DNA of 64,000 nucleotides from Fimadaptatus sp050946055 (GTDB taxonomy: Bacteria > Bacillota > Clostridia > Christensenellales > Aristaeellaceae), in the NCBI GenBank assembly GCA_050946055.1, contig JBMNUB010000001.1, forward strand, positions 62,001-126,000, in the 5' to 3' direction. Position numbers and translations under genes: made by a program. This document shows positions 18,152 through 26,376 of this stretch, piece by piece. Numbering within the stretch: the first letter of the stretch is position 1; every line of letters starts with the position of its first letter. The notes below the pieces were generated by a model. The model was given only the letters and a program-made list of their open reading frames with translations, was not told the DNA's origin and did not search any database.

Positions 18152-18532
18152 ATGGTTAAGAATTTAATGTATATTGAACTAAAAACAGGATGTTCTGATG
18201 ATGGCCCAGCATGGATTGGATATGTGAAAACTTCAAAAACCAAGAAAACCATTTACTTTAATGACCATGCTTTTCAAAAATATAATGGTGGTTATTCTAA
18301 CTATGTAGATATTGAAAACGGCGATGAATATTGGATTTCTGGCTTGAAAAAGAGAGAGAGCAATCGTCATTGGGATGGTCATGAGAAAATTATAATTGAC
18401 CGCAGAGCTGTTAATGAATATCTTACTCTAATTGGAGAGAAAGAATTACCCCTAAATTTGTTTGAAATAATTGACATTGAAGACAGATTTCCAGTTGAAA
18501 GAGTAAACAAACTTTTGAACGACAAAGAATAA
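18152..18532 (+). CDS. Conserved small cytoplasmic protein of unknown function (second island gene)
   Basis: A 126-residue soluble protein; ATG 18152 follows AGGAGTGA. It opens MYIELKTG and continues GPAWIGYVKTSKTKKTIYF, then DEYWISGLKKRESNRHWDGHEKI. This resembles a widespread family of ~120-residue proteins without a known function, often given misleading enzyme names in databases. Charged and aromatic residues dominate and no catalytic motif is evident. Like its neighbour it is strongly AT-rich and framed by the repeated leader and tail. Confidence 0.75.
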   Translation: MVKNLMYIELKTGCSDDGPAWIGYVKTSKTKKTIYFNDHAFQKYNGGYSNYVDIENGDEYWISGLKKRESNRHWDGHEKIIIDRRAVNEYLTLIGEKELPLNLFEIIDIEDRFPVERVNKLLNDKE

Positions 18533-18710
18533 AATTTCAGTTTGCCGAGCAGATAGCAAACCCAGCCGGCCAATCAACGGCAAGTGAATGGGCTTCGCCC
18601 GCCGTTGAGCAAGGGCTTAGCTGCGATATCCGCGCATAAATCACACAGATTCAAGCATTGACACACAGTCATTATATTAATAAAAGAAATTTCTGCGCCA
18701 AAACGCAAAT

Positions 18711-18758
18711 CGCCGCCCCGCAAGGCTGTGGATAAGTTCCACATTCTACGGGGCGGCG
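18711..18758 (-). terminator. Terminator hairpin after pgi, with a second DnaA-box 9-mer
   Basis: CGCCGCCCCG (18711-18720) and CGGGGCGGCG (18749-18758) form a perfect 10-bp stem 15 bases beyond the pgi stop. The loop contains TGTGGATAAGTTCCACA, including the DnaA-box complement TGTGGATAA at 18727-18735. The T tract on the minus strand is weak. Confidence 0.65.
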
Positions 18759-18773
18759 CATGTTTTGCTTAAA

Positions 18774-20189
18774 TTACATCACGAACTCGGCAAAGGGCAG
18801 CGGCTGCGCCTTCATTTCCTCGGCAGCCTTGACGTACTTTTCCTCCTGATTGCCCAGAACGGCGTAGCTGGCTATCTTGCTCTGCTCAACGCCGGGCTGG
18901 TCGAAGGCATCTATGCCCAGCAGCTCGCCGGTGTAGGCAGTCGCCAGCTCGAAGAAGTACATCAGCTCGCCTATCGTGTGAGCGTTCACGGTGGGCAGGG
19001 TTATCTTCTGGCTCATGCGGCCAGCCTTGGTCAGCGCGTACTCAGTACCCAGCAGCTCGGCCTGTATCAGCTGATTGAGGGTCTTGCCGCTCAGGAAATC
19101 GACGCGCTCTATGTACTCGCAGCCCTTGGGTATCTTGACCTCGGTGCGGTAGTCGTCCACGGCCAGGAAGGTCACTACCTTGTCCAGCGGGCCTTCGGAG
19201 TAGAGCTGCAGCTGGCTGTGCTGATCGGTCACGCCCAGCGACTTCACGGGGGTGGAGCCGGCGTTTATCAGCTGGCCATCGCGGGTGTGAGCCTTGCCCA
19301 GGCTCTCAGCCCACAGCTGGCAGTACCAGTCGGCCATGTACTTCATGCTGTCGGAGTAGGGCATCATGACGGTTATGTTGGCCTTGAGCTGGGTCATGGC
19401 TATGTACATGACCACGGCCTGCATCAGCGCCGGGTTCTTCCACAGATCGGCATCAGTGCAGCGCTCCTTCATGGCCTGAGCGCCCTTGAGCATGCCGCGG
19501 ATGTCTATGCCGCAAACGGCGGCGGGCAGCAGACCCACCGGGCAAAGCTCGGAGAAGCGGCCTCCGACATCGTCGGGTATGAAGAAGGTCTTGAAGCCCT
19601 CGCGCTTGGCTATCTCAAGCAGCAGGCCGGAGTTGCTGCTGGTGGTGGCGATGATGTGCTTGTTGTAATCCTCGCCCACGGCCTTCTTGAGCATGTCCAG
19701 CGCTATGAGGTACTGGCTCATGGTTTCGGCGGTGCCGCCGGACTTGGTTATGACGTTGAAGCAGGTCTTGCGCACGTCGATTACGTCAAGCAGCGCCTGC
19801 ATGCGCTCGGGGTCGATGTTGTCCTCGACGTAGAAGCGCGGGCCGGGGCGCTTCTCGGCGGGCAGCTCGTTGTAGCGCAGATGGCTCAGCGCCTGCTGTA
19901 TGGCTATCGGGCCAAGCGCGCTTCCGCCTATGCCCAGCACCACGAAGTACTCGAAGTCGCGGCGTATCTCGGCGGCTTCCTTGATTATCGCGTCTACGGT
20001 CTCGTCCTGACCCTCGGGCAGATCGACCCAGCCGACCATGGCCTTCACGTCGCCATGACGACCGTTGAACGCCTTCACCGCATCAGCGGCGCGGCCTTCC
20101 AGCGCGGTTATCATGTCGCGGGTGATGCCCTTGCCCTCGCCCAGGAACTCGCTCATCATGTGGTTAAAGTCAATGCGTATGCCTTCCAT
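18774..20189 (-). CDS. pgi: Glucose-6-phosphate isomerase
   Basis: A 471-residue enzyme converting glucose 6-phosphate to fructose 6-phosphate in glycolysis and gluconeogenesis. The start at 20189 has GGGAGG upstream. Conserved parts are VVLGIGGSALGPIAIQQAL (sugar-phosphate loop, about residue 85), NVITKSGGTAETMSQYL (second phosphate loop), IPDDVGGRFSELCPVGLLPA with the active-site Arg and Glu, and the helix LFFELATAYTGELLGI-like C-terminus. At 471 residues it matches the shorter bacterial form. A TATAAT-like -10 lies at 20245-20240 on the minus strand with no convincing -35. Confidence 0.97.
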   Translation of the reverse strand: MEGIRIDFNHMMSEFLGEGKGITRDMITALEGRAADAVKAFNGRHGDVKAMVGWVDLPEGQDETVDAIIKEAAEIRRDFEYFVVLGIGGSALGPIAIQQALSHLRYNELPAEKRPGPRFYVEDNIDPERMQALLDVIDVRKTCFNVITKSGGTAETMSQYLIALDMLKKAVGEDYNKHIIATTSSNSGLLLEIAKREGFKTFFIPDDVGGRFSELCPVGLLPAAVCGIDIRGMLKGAQAMKERCTDADLWKNPALMQAVVMYIAMTQLKANITVMMPYSDSMKYMADWYCQLWAESLGKAHTRDGQLINAGSTPVKSLGVTDQHSQLQLYSEGPLDKVVTFLAVDDYRTEVKIPKGCEYIERVDFLSGKTLNQLIQAELLGTEYALTKAGRMSQKITLPTVNAHTIGELMYFFELATAYTGELLGIDAFDQPGVEQSKIASYAVLGNQEEKYVKAAEEMKAQPLPFAEFVM

Positions 20190-20529
20190 TGCAAAAACCT
20201 CCCGGTAATGTAGGGATATTGCCTAATGATGTCACAGCCATTATAGCGCTCGCGGGTTAAGACAGCATTAGAATGGGCACGTGCGCGCGATTTTTGACGG
20301 ATTATGCGAGATATGTGAAAGACATTTGGAGAAAATGCTACATATACGCCAGCTGGATGCAGGGCGAAAGGTCAAAAAGGGAGGGCGTGCCGCACGGCAG
20401 CGCGGTTTGCATGGCGCGGCTCACGGGGCTGTGCATAACGCGCAGGCGACTTAGGCAGAGCAATGCCCCGGGATGCACGCAAATGCACCTCGGGGCATGT
20501 GCCAAGTGCCGCTCAATGCGCGGCGCCAA
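20190..20529. other. Intergenic region between pgi and cobT
   Basis: It holds the minus-strand -10 TATAAT (20245-20240) for pgi and a hairpin ATGCCCCG (20463-20470) / CGGGGCAT (20491-20498) with an inner GATGCA/TGCACC pair, about 30 bases past the cobT stop, probably its transcript end although no T tract follows. I see no gene in it. Confidence 0.5.
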
Positions 20530-21627
20530 TCAATCCTGCTTTCCGTCCTGCTCGCGTATGTCCACGTAGTCGCCGCTGTCTATGTCGGCCTGCTCGAAGG
20601 ATACCATGGTGTTCATTGTGAACAGCGCATCGTCCATTATCTGCATCATTATCGGGCAGCCGCTGCCTTCGCCTAGGCGCATGCCCAGCGCCAGCTTGGG
20701 TGACAGTCCCACACTGCGCGCGGCCAGCTGGAATGCGGGCTCGGCGGATACGTGCGAGCCGAACATGAAGTCGCGCGCACTTTCGCTTATGCGCACCGCG
20801 CACAGCGCCGACACCATGCCTATGAAGCCGTCCACTACCACGGCTATGCGCGCCTGAGCCGCGCCTATGTACGCGCCGGTCATGGCGCATATGTCCAGAC
20901 CTCCCACCTTGCTCATTACGTCCACGGGGTCATCGGGATCGGGGGCGTTTAGCGCTATGCCGCGCCGCACCACTTCGCGCTTGAGCATGAACTGCTTCTC
21001 GCTCAAACCCGCGCCGCGCCCCACGGTTACCTCGGCGTCGGCTCCCGTCAGCGCCGACAGCACCGCAGCCGATGTGCAGGTGTTGCATATGCCCATCTCT
21101 CCCAGACCTATCACACTCACGCCCTCGCGCGCGGCTTTGAGCGCTGCCTGCCTGCCCACCTCTATGGCGCGAAGCGCCTGCTCGCGCTCCATGGCGGGAC
21201 CCTGCGTGAAGTCGTGCGTGCCGGGCATTATCTTGCAGTCTATGAGCGGCGCGCAATCGCTTGCGGGGGCATTCACGCCCACGTCGTATACCTCAAGCTC
21301 CACGCCCGCGCAGGCGGCCAGCCTGCCTACGCCTGTTATGCCGCGCGCTATGTTTATGCCCTGCACCTGCGTGACCGACTGCGGCACGGGCGATATGCCC
21401 TGCGCATGTACGCCATTGTCGGCGCAGAATATCAGCATGCGCTTCTTGTCGAGCGATTTGGGTATGCTGCCGAATATGCCGGCAAGGCGCTCGACTATCA
21501 CCTCCAGCTCGCCCAGCGAGCCCAGCGGCTTGGCCAGCGCGTCTATGTAGCGGCGCGCTCTGCCCATGGCGCCTGCGTCGGCGGGAATTATGGGGGACAG
21601 ATAACCTTCAAAGCATTTGGAAACCAT
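20530..21627 (-). CDS. cobT: Nicotinate-nucleotide-dimethylbenzimidazole phosphoribosyltransferase
   Basis: A 365-residue enzyme that makes alpha-ribazole phosphate, the lower-ligand precursor of cobalamin. Family marks are AKPLGSLGELE near residue 33, FCADNGVHAQGISPVPQSVT, GLGEMGICNTCTSAA, and the C-terminal RLGEGSGCPIMMQIMDDAL with the catalytic Glu. Length fits the family (about 350). It is the last gene of an apparent pdp-HIT-cobT unit; no other cobalamin gene is present and no cobalamin riboswitch is visible upstream, so lower-ligand salvage is the likely role (inference). Confidence 0.95.
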   Translation of the reverse strand: MVSKCFEGYLSPIIPADAGAMGRARRYIDALAKPLGSLGELEVIVERLAGIFGSIPKSLDKKRMLIFCADNGVHAQGISPVPQSVTQVQGINIARGITGVGRLAACAGVELEVYDVGVNAPASDCAPLIDCKIMPGTHDFTQGPAMEREQALRAIEVGRQAALKAAREGVSVIGLGEMGICNTCTSAAVLSALTGADAEVTVGRGAGLSEKQFMLKREVVRRGIALNAPDPDDPVDVMSKVGGLDICAMTGAYIGAAQARIAVVVDGFIGMVSALCAVRISESARDFMFGSHVSAEPAFQLAARSVGLSPKLALGMRLGEGSGCPIMMQIMDDALFTMNTMVSFEQADIDSGDYVDIREQDGKQD

Positions 21628-21673
21628 CGTTTATTCGCCTCTTTTATATTTGTGCAGCGCGTGCAGCAGGTAT

Positions 21674-22078
21674 TTACTTCATGCGCAATGCTTCGTAAAT
21701 CAGTTCGGCATCGCCGCTCGCGCCCGGCAGAACCGGCCATGTGTCGGCTCCGTCGCCGGGGCGGCGCGGTATTATGTGAAAGTGCAGATGCGGCACGGAC
21801 TGCCCTGCGCATGCGCCGCTCGCGTTCAGCAGGTTCACACCCGGATAGCCGCACTTACCGGCGCAGTGCTGGGAGACGCGCTGCACGGCATGCATGAGCT
21901 GGGCCAGCACCTCCGCTGGGCAATCCTGTATTCCCTCAAAGTGGCGCTTGGGTATGGCGACCATGTGGCCGTCTATGTCGCCCGCAATGTCCATGAACAC
22001 TAGCGCATGCTCGTCCTCGTACACCTTGCGGCAGGGCGCATCGCCTGACACTATGCGGCAGAATATGCATTCGCCCAT
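21674..22078 (-). CDS. HIT-family nucleotide-binding hydrolase (HinT-like)
   Basis: A 134-residue protein. The start ATG (22078) overlaps the pdp stop as TGATG, indicating translational coupling. It begins MGECIFCRIVSGDAPCRKVYEDEHALVFMDI and has the histidine triad in PHLHFHIIPRR (HxHxHxx). HinT-type proteins hydrolyse adenosine phosphoramidates and related nucleotide conjugates. The two N-terminal cysteines are typical of zinc-containing members. Placement between a nucleoside phosphorylase and cobT suggests nucleotide metabolism. Confidence 0.93.
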   Translation of the reverse strand: MGECIFCRIVSGDAPCRKVYEDEHALVFMDIAGDIDGHMVAIPKRHFEGIQDCPAEVLAQLMHAVQRVSQHCAGKCGYPGVNLLNASGACAGQSVPHLHFHIIPRRPGDGADTWPVLPGASGDAELIYEALRMK

Positions 22079-23397
22079 CACAGCACATCCTTTGCTTCAA
22101 TGCGTGCATGTATCAGCGGCACGGGCTCGTTGCGCTCATCGGATATGTCTATCGCGCCCATGAGCAGCGCGCGCGCCTCGTCCACGCGGCGCGGGTCGTT
22201 CACGTGCAGCATGGCCAGCGGCTCGCCCCGCTCTATGCGCTCGCCCAGCCTGTGAGTTAGCACCAGTCCTACGCCCAGATCGATCACGTCGCCCACGCTC
22301 TCGCGCCCCGCGCCCAGCACCATGGAGGCGCGGCCTATGTCGCTGGCGCGCATGGAAGATATCCAGCCGCTCTTGGGCGCGGGTACGGCTATCTTCTCGC
22401 GGCAGCCGGGCAGCATGCTCAGGTCGTCGATTACGCGCGGGTCGCCGTGCTGCGCCGCGACCATCTGGCGAAGCTTGTCAAGCGCCGCGCCCGAAGCCAG
22501 CCTGTCCTCCATGAGCGCGCGCGCCGAAGCCGCGTCGCTGCACACACCGGCGGCGGTCAGCATCATCTCGCCCAGGCTCAGCGCCACGTCCAGCAGCTGG
22601 CCGCGCACCTCGCCGCGCAGCACGCGCACGGCCTCTTCGACCTCCAGCGCGTTGCCTATGTACATGCCCAGGGGCTGGTTCATGTCGGTGACCAGCGCCG
22701 ACACGCGCCTGCCCGCCTGACAGCCTATGCGCACCATGTCGCGCGCAAGGCGCAGTGCATCCTCCTCGCGCTCCATAAGCGCACCCGAACCGGTCTTTAC
22801 GTCCAGCACTATGGCGCGCGCGCCCGCCGCCAGCTTCTTGGATAGTATCGAGGACACTATAAGCGGCAGCGAATCCACCGTGCCTGTCACGTCGCGCAGC
22901 GCATAGAGCCGCTTGTCGGCGGGCGCAAGGCGCGCGCTCTGCCCGGCAACGGCGCAGCCCACCTTCTGCACTATCTCTATGAACTCGTCCGGCTCAAGAT
23001 CGTTCCGGAAGCCGGGTATGGAGTCCAGCTTGTCCAGCGTGCCGCCGGTAAAGCCCAACCCGCGCCCGCTCATCTTGGCCACGGGCGCGCCGCAGGCTGC
23101 AGCAAGCGGCGCAAGCACGAGCGTGGTCGTGTCGCCCACGCCGCCGGTGGAGTGCTTGTCCACAGGCACGCCCTCTATCATGCTGAGGTCCAGCTCGTCG
23201 CCGGATGCGGCCATGTCCAGCGTCAGGCGCACCGTTTCGCGGTCGCTCATGCCGTTTATGCGTATGGCCATCAGCAGCGCGGCCAGCTGATAGTCGGGCG
23301 TGTTCGGGTCCAGCACGGCCTTGACCACGAAGTCTATCTCCGCGTCGCTTAGCTCCAGCGCGCGCTTCTTCTTCTCTATGATGTCCAGTATATGCAT
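22078..23397 (-). CDS. pdp: Pyrimidine-nucleoside (thymidine) phosphorylase
   Basis: A 439-residue enzyme that splits thymidine or uridine with phosphate into base and (deoxy)ribose 1-phosphate. The ATG at 23397 follows GGAGGTG; the frame stays open upstream but without a start signal. The family signature is GVPVDKHSTGGVGDTTTLVLAP, followed by KMSGRGLGFTGGTLDKLDSIPG; the C-terminal domain is complete. Bacillus Pdp takes both uridine and thymidine, DeoA only thymidine; which applies here cannot be decided by eye. First gene of the pdp-HIT-cobT unit. Confidence 0.95.
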   Translation of the reverse strand: MHILDIIEKKKRALELSDAEIDFVVKAVLDPNTPDYQLAALLMAIRINGMSDRETVRLTLDMAASGDELDLSMIEGVPVDKHSTGGVGDTTTLVLAPLAAACGAPVAKMSGRGLGFTGGTLDKLDSIPGFRNDLEPDEFIEIVQKVGCAVAGQSARLAPADKRLYALRDVTGTVDSLPLIVSSILSKKLAAGARAIVLDVKTGSGALMEREEDALRLARDMVRIGCQAGRRVSALVTDMNQPLGMYIGNALEVEEAVRVLRGEVRGQLLDVALSLGEMMLTAAGVCSDAASARALMEDRLASGAALDKLRQMVAAQHGDPRVIDDLSMLPGCREKIAVPAPKSGWISSMRASDIGRASMVLGAGRESVGDVIDLGVGLVLTHRLGERIERGEPLAMLHVNDPRRVDEARALLMGAIDISDERNEPVPLIHARIEAKDVL

Positions 23398-23584
23398 GTA
23401 AACACCTCCAATTTGCGCATATATCACCTTTGAATCGATGCCGCATCGCCCATTGAGGGCTGCGTGCGCAAGTCCGATTTGCGCATTGGGCAGGCATGGG
23501 CTGCGGCGCTGCGTTGCAGGGTGGGTTACGGGTTCAGCCAATTTGAGCGGCGTGCTGTGCGCGATGGCTGCGCGCCCGCACAGC

Positions 23585-24085
23585 TCACTTTGCGCCTATC
23601 CCGGCAACGGTAAGCGCCTCGCGCCAGGCCTCCAGCTTGCGCGCATAGGCAAGCGTGTAAGCCGGGCTGGTCGAGGGCAGGCGCATACAGGGTATGTCAA
23701 GCGCTATGTGGCGGCGGTAAAGCGCGGATGCCGTGCCGCCGTTTAGCAGTATGTACTTTAGCGGCATGCGCGCGGCAAGCCCCGCTATGTCGTTTGGCAC
23801 TTCGCCGCGTATGCTGGCATCGCTGGACGCTTCGCGCTCGCAGCTCAGGCACACGTCCCAGAGCGCTATGCCGGATTTAAGCAGCATGTCGCAGCGCGCC
23901 GCGTAGTCGCCGTGGCCGTGCGCGGGCGGCTGCTGCCCGGTGAGCAGCTGGCGCATTATCGGCCAGAAGGCGTTGCGCGGGTGCGCGTAATACTCGTGCT
24001 GCTTCAGCGACCTGACCGAGGGCATGCTGCCCAGCACCAGCACGCGGCAGGAGGCGTTCCATATCGGCCCAAAGCCCGTCGGCAT
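23585..24085 (-). CDS. Hypoxanthine-DNA glycosylase (UDG superfamily family 6)
   Basis: A 166-residue DNA repair enzyme. ATG 24085 has AGTGAGGCG upstream; an earlier ATG at 24133 lies in the promoter. Motifs of the uracil-DNA glycosylase fold are LVLGSMPSVRSL (motif 1, near residue 16), YYAHPRNAFWPIM, ALWDVCLSCEREASSDASI, and the C-terminal LPSTSPAYT (motif 2 equivalent). Family 6 members remove hypoxanthine formed by adenine deamination and lack strong uracil activity. It has its own promoter and is divergent from the HAD-IIA gene. Confidence 0.88.
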   Translation of the reverse strand: MPTGFGPIWNASCRVLVLGSMPSVRSLKQHEYYAHPRNAFWPIMRQLLTGQQPPAHGHGDYAARCDMLLKSGIALWDVCLSCEREASSDASIRGEVPNDIAGLAARMPLKYILLNGGTASALYRRHIALDIPCMRLPSTSPAYTLAYARKLEAWREALTVAGIGAK

Positions 24086-24132
24086 AAATTTCGCCTCACT
24101 TTTAATTGAGTTCCAATGCCATCCATACGGCA

Positions 24133-24161
24133 ATTATAGCAGATGGCCGCGAATGTGTCTA
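24133..24161 (-). promoter_or_regulatory. Sigma-A promoter of the DNA glycosylase gene
   Basis: On the minus strand TAGACA (24161-24156), a 17-base spacer and TATAAT (24138-24133). A divergent TATAAT on the plus strand at 24183-24188 probably serves the HAD-IIA gene, with a weak -35. Confidence 0.7.
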
Positions 24162-24245
24162 TGCAAATCCGTCGGTATGCGGTATAATGGAAGGACAGGA
24201 TAAGCAACACGGGGGAGCATGCCCCTGAGAACGGAGCGCTCATAT

Positions 24246-25019
24246 ATGGCATTGTGCGATAAAAAGGGCTTCATCTGCGACATGGACGGCGTCATATATC
24301 ACGGCAACAGGCTGCTTCCGGGCGTGGATGTGTTCGTAAACTGGCTGGAGCGGGAACACAAGCAGTATGTATTCCTGACCAATTCCTCCGAGCGCTCTCC
24401 GCGCGAATTGCAGCAGAAGCTGGCGCGACTGGGGCTGGAGGTGGCCGAGAGCCACTTTTACACATCCGCTCTGGCTACGGCCAGCTTCCTCAAGGCTCAG
24501 CGCCCGGGCGGAAGCGCATATGTGATAGGCGACAATGGCCTCGTGGGCGCAATGTATGACGCGGGATTCACCATGAACGATGTAAACCCCGATTACGTCA
24601 TAGTGGGCGAGACGCATTCGTACAGCTACGAGAAGATAGAGCGCGCCATACAGCTGGTGCTGGGCGGAGCGCGCCTGATAGGCACAAATCCCGACCTGAC
24701 CGGCCCTGTGGAGTCGGGCATAGCTCCGGCCACGCGCGCGCTGATAGCGCCGATAGAGCTGGCAACAGGCCGCAGCGCCTACTTCATAGGCAAGCCCAAT
24801 CCGCTGATGATGCGCCATGCGCTCAGGCGTCTGGGTACGCAGCGCGAGGAGACGGCGATAGTGGGCGACCGCATGGATACCGACATAATCGCCGGCATAG
24901 AGTCGGAGATAGACACAGTGCTGGTGCTTTCGGGCGTAACGTCCGCGGAGGATGTGGATAAGTTCCCGTATCGCCCGCACTACATGCTGCCGGGCGTGGT
25001 TTCCATACCCATGCAGTGA
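24246..25019 (+). CDS. HAD-IIA family sugar-phosphate/nucleotide phosphatase (NagD-like)
   Basis: A 257-residue protein. ATG 24246 is preferred over 24219, whose purine-rich stretch is too close. Motif I is GFICDMDGVIYHG, motif II FLTNSSERSPRELQQKL, and motif III/IV KPNPLMMRHALRRLG plus AIVGDRMDTDIIAGIESEIDTVLVLSGVT, the full HAD-IIA pattern with its inserted cap. NagD-type enzymes dephosphorylate UMP, GMP or sugar phosphates; p-nitrophenyl phosphatase is the usual database name. It is followed after 31 bases by a glycosyltransferase, so co-transcription is likely. Confidence 0.92.
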   Translation: MALCDKKGFICDMDGVIYHGNRLLPGVDVFVNWLEREHKQYVFLTNSSERSPRELQQKLARLGLEVAESHFYTSALATASFLKAQRPGGSAYVIGDNGLVGAMYDAGFTMNDVNPDYVIVGETHSYSYEKIERAIQLVLGGARLIGTNPDLTGPVESGIAPATRALIAPIELATGRSAYFIGKPNPLMMRHALRRLGTQREETAIVGDRMDTDIIAGIESEIDTVLVLSGVTSAEDVDKFPYRPHYMLPGVVSIPMQ

Positions 25020-25050
25020 GCGCGCAACAGGCAAGAAAAGGGTGACACTT

Positions 25051-26298
25051 TTGAGAAAGCTAGTGATAATCTCTTCAAACAACACAGGACATGGCCATAC
25101 CTCGATAACCACGTCCCTGATGGAGCAGTTTGAGAGCCATCCGGACGTGCAGGTGGAGGTCGTGCAGGGCTTCAGGCTCATAGGCGAAGCTGCGCAGAAG
25201 GCCTCCGGCCTTTACGGCCCCATGACGCGGTATTCCAAGGACCTTTGGAAGCTCACATTCGAGCTGAGCCAGCAGAGCGCCAAGGTCACAAACGAGCTAA
25301 TGTCCACTGCCATACACGATAACTTCATGCGCATGCTGGACGAGGTGCATCCGGACATGATAATGACGGTGCATTCGCTGTTTGCGGGCAGCGTGATAAA
25401 CATACTTGATTACTATCATCTGCCCATACCGCATGTGACGCTGATTGCCGACATGGTGGACTTGCACGCCACATGGTGCGAGCCGCGCTCGGATCTGCTG
25501 CTCTGCCCCACCGAGGAGGCCATGCGTGTGTGCCGCATAAAGGGCTGCGATCCCGGCAAGATGGTCATGTGCGGCTTCCCGACCAGAAGGCAGTTCTGCG
25601 ATGCGGCGCGCGGCTTCGTGCGCGGCGATCTGCCTGCCGACAGGCCATTGCGCTTCCTGATAATGAGCGGCGGCGAAGGCTCCGGCAGCCTCAAGAAGTA
25701 TGCGCAGGAGCTGCTGGACAGGTTCAACTGCGAGGTGCGCGTGATATGCGGCCGCAATGAAAAGCTGCACGCGCTGCTCACTCAGACGCTCAAGCCCCGC
25801 TATGGCTCGCGCATAAACATATTGGGCTTTGTCAAGGACGTGGAGCGTCACATGCTGGAGTGCGACATGATAATCGCGCGCGGCTCACCCAATTCGCTGA
25901 TGGAAGCCGTGGTGTGCAATATACCGATAATCTGTGTGGGCGCGTTGCCCGGTCAGGAGGAACACAATCCTCTGGTGATGCAGCGGCATGATTTGGGCGT
26001 GATATGCGACGCGCCCAAGCATCTGCCGGACGTCGTGGAGCGCCTTATAGCCAATGGCGGCGAGCAGTGGCGCAAGCTGCGCGACGGCCAGCAGCGCTAT
26101 CGCAATCTCGACATCGCGCGCGGCATAGTGGACTTGCTGTGCGAGCGCATGCAGGAGCTGGACTACCGCATGCCACCCTATAAGCTCAAGAACCCGCTGA
26201 CCGACTTCTTCGAGACGCGCGCCCAGCGCGAGGAGGGGCGCAGGCGCTCCAAGCGCTATCACCGCGCCGCGCGCGACGATGACTTCTTTAAGCAGTGA
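25051..26298 (+). CDS. MGDG-synthase/UgtP-type diacylglycerol glycosyltransferase
   Basis: A 415-residue GT28-like enzyme. The likely start is TTG 25051, with AAGGGTGA seven bases upstream; no ATG fits. The N-terminus KLVIISSNNTGHGHTSI matches the GxGH loop of MGDG synthases and MurG relatives. Next come MIMTVHSLFAGSVIN and HVTLIADMVDLHATW (acceptor domain). The C-terminal half has FLIMSGGEGSGSLKK, INILGFVKDVERHMLECDMIIARGSPNSLMEAV and the UDP-sugar part GQEEHNPLVM. Such enzymes put glucose or galactose on diacylglycerol for membrane glycolipids or lipoteichoic acid anchors. A basic tail (GRRRSKRYHRAARDD) may contact the membrane. Confidence 0.85.
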   Translation: MRKLVIISSNNTGHGHTSITTSLMEQFESHPDVQVEVVQGFRLIGEAAQKASGLYGPMTRYSKDLWKLTFELSQQSAKVTNELMSTAIHDNFMRMLDEVHPDMIMTVHSLFAGSVINILDYYHLPIPHVTLIADMVDLHATWCEPRSDLLLCPTEEAMRVCRIKGCDPGKMVMCGFPTRRQFCDAARGFVRGDLPADRPLRFLIMSGGEGSGSLKKYAQELLDRFNCEVRVICGRNEKLHALLTQTLKPRYGSRINILGFVKDVERHMLECDMIIARGSPNSLMEAVVCNIPIICVGALPGQEEHNPLVMQRHDLGVICDAPKHLPDVVERLIANGGEQWRKLRDGQQRYRNLDIARGIVDLLCERMQELDYRMPPYKLKNPLTDFFETRAQREEGRRRSKRYHRAARDDDFFKQ

Positions 26299-26376
26299 CA
26301 AAACAGCGACCCAAGGTGCGGGCTAATCTGCGCCAATATATAAAGCTCATTGCATGAGCGAAAGCGAGGTACACAA

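Larger units (their letters stand above)
17554..18635 (+). repeat. Low-GC two-gene island with repeated leaders and palindromic tails
   Basis: Two unrelated AT-rich genes are each preceded by a near-identical ~130-bp leader (17584-17717 and 18010-18140, starting ATGCTCATGTGCGGTAAAGT) and followed by a near-identical tail (17933-18008 and 18538-18635, starting CAGTTTGCCGAGCAGATAGC). The second tail is complete. It contains nested stems CAACGGC (18575-18581) / GCCGTTG (18601-18607) and GGGC/GCCC, and ends with AGCAAGGGCTTAGCTGC. The same AGCAAGGGCTTAGC half-tail also lies before the first leader (17554). The first tail lacks the central part. The repeats border the genes as units, like a gene-cassette array. 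No recombinase is in the window. Confidence 0.7.

Noticed and set aside
18765..20213. Open frame of 482 codons on the plus strand opposite pgi
   Set aside because: It is the antisense shadow of a clearly conserved enzyme; GC-rich codon bias keeps that frame open. No ribosome binding site and no recognisable domain.
21628..21673. Cobalamin riboswitch before cobT
   Set aside because: The 45-base gap after the HIT gene is too short and lacks B12-box sequence.
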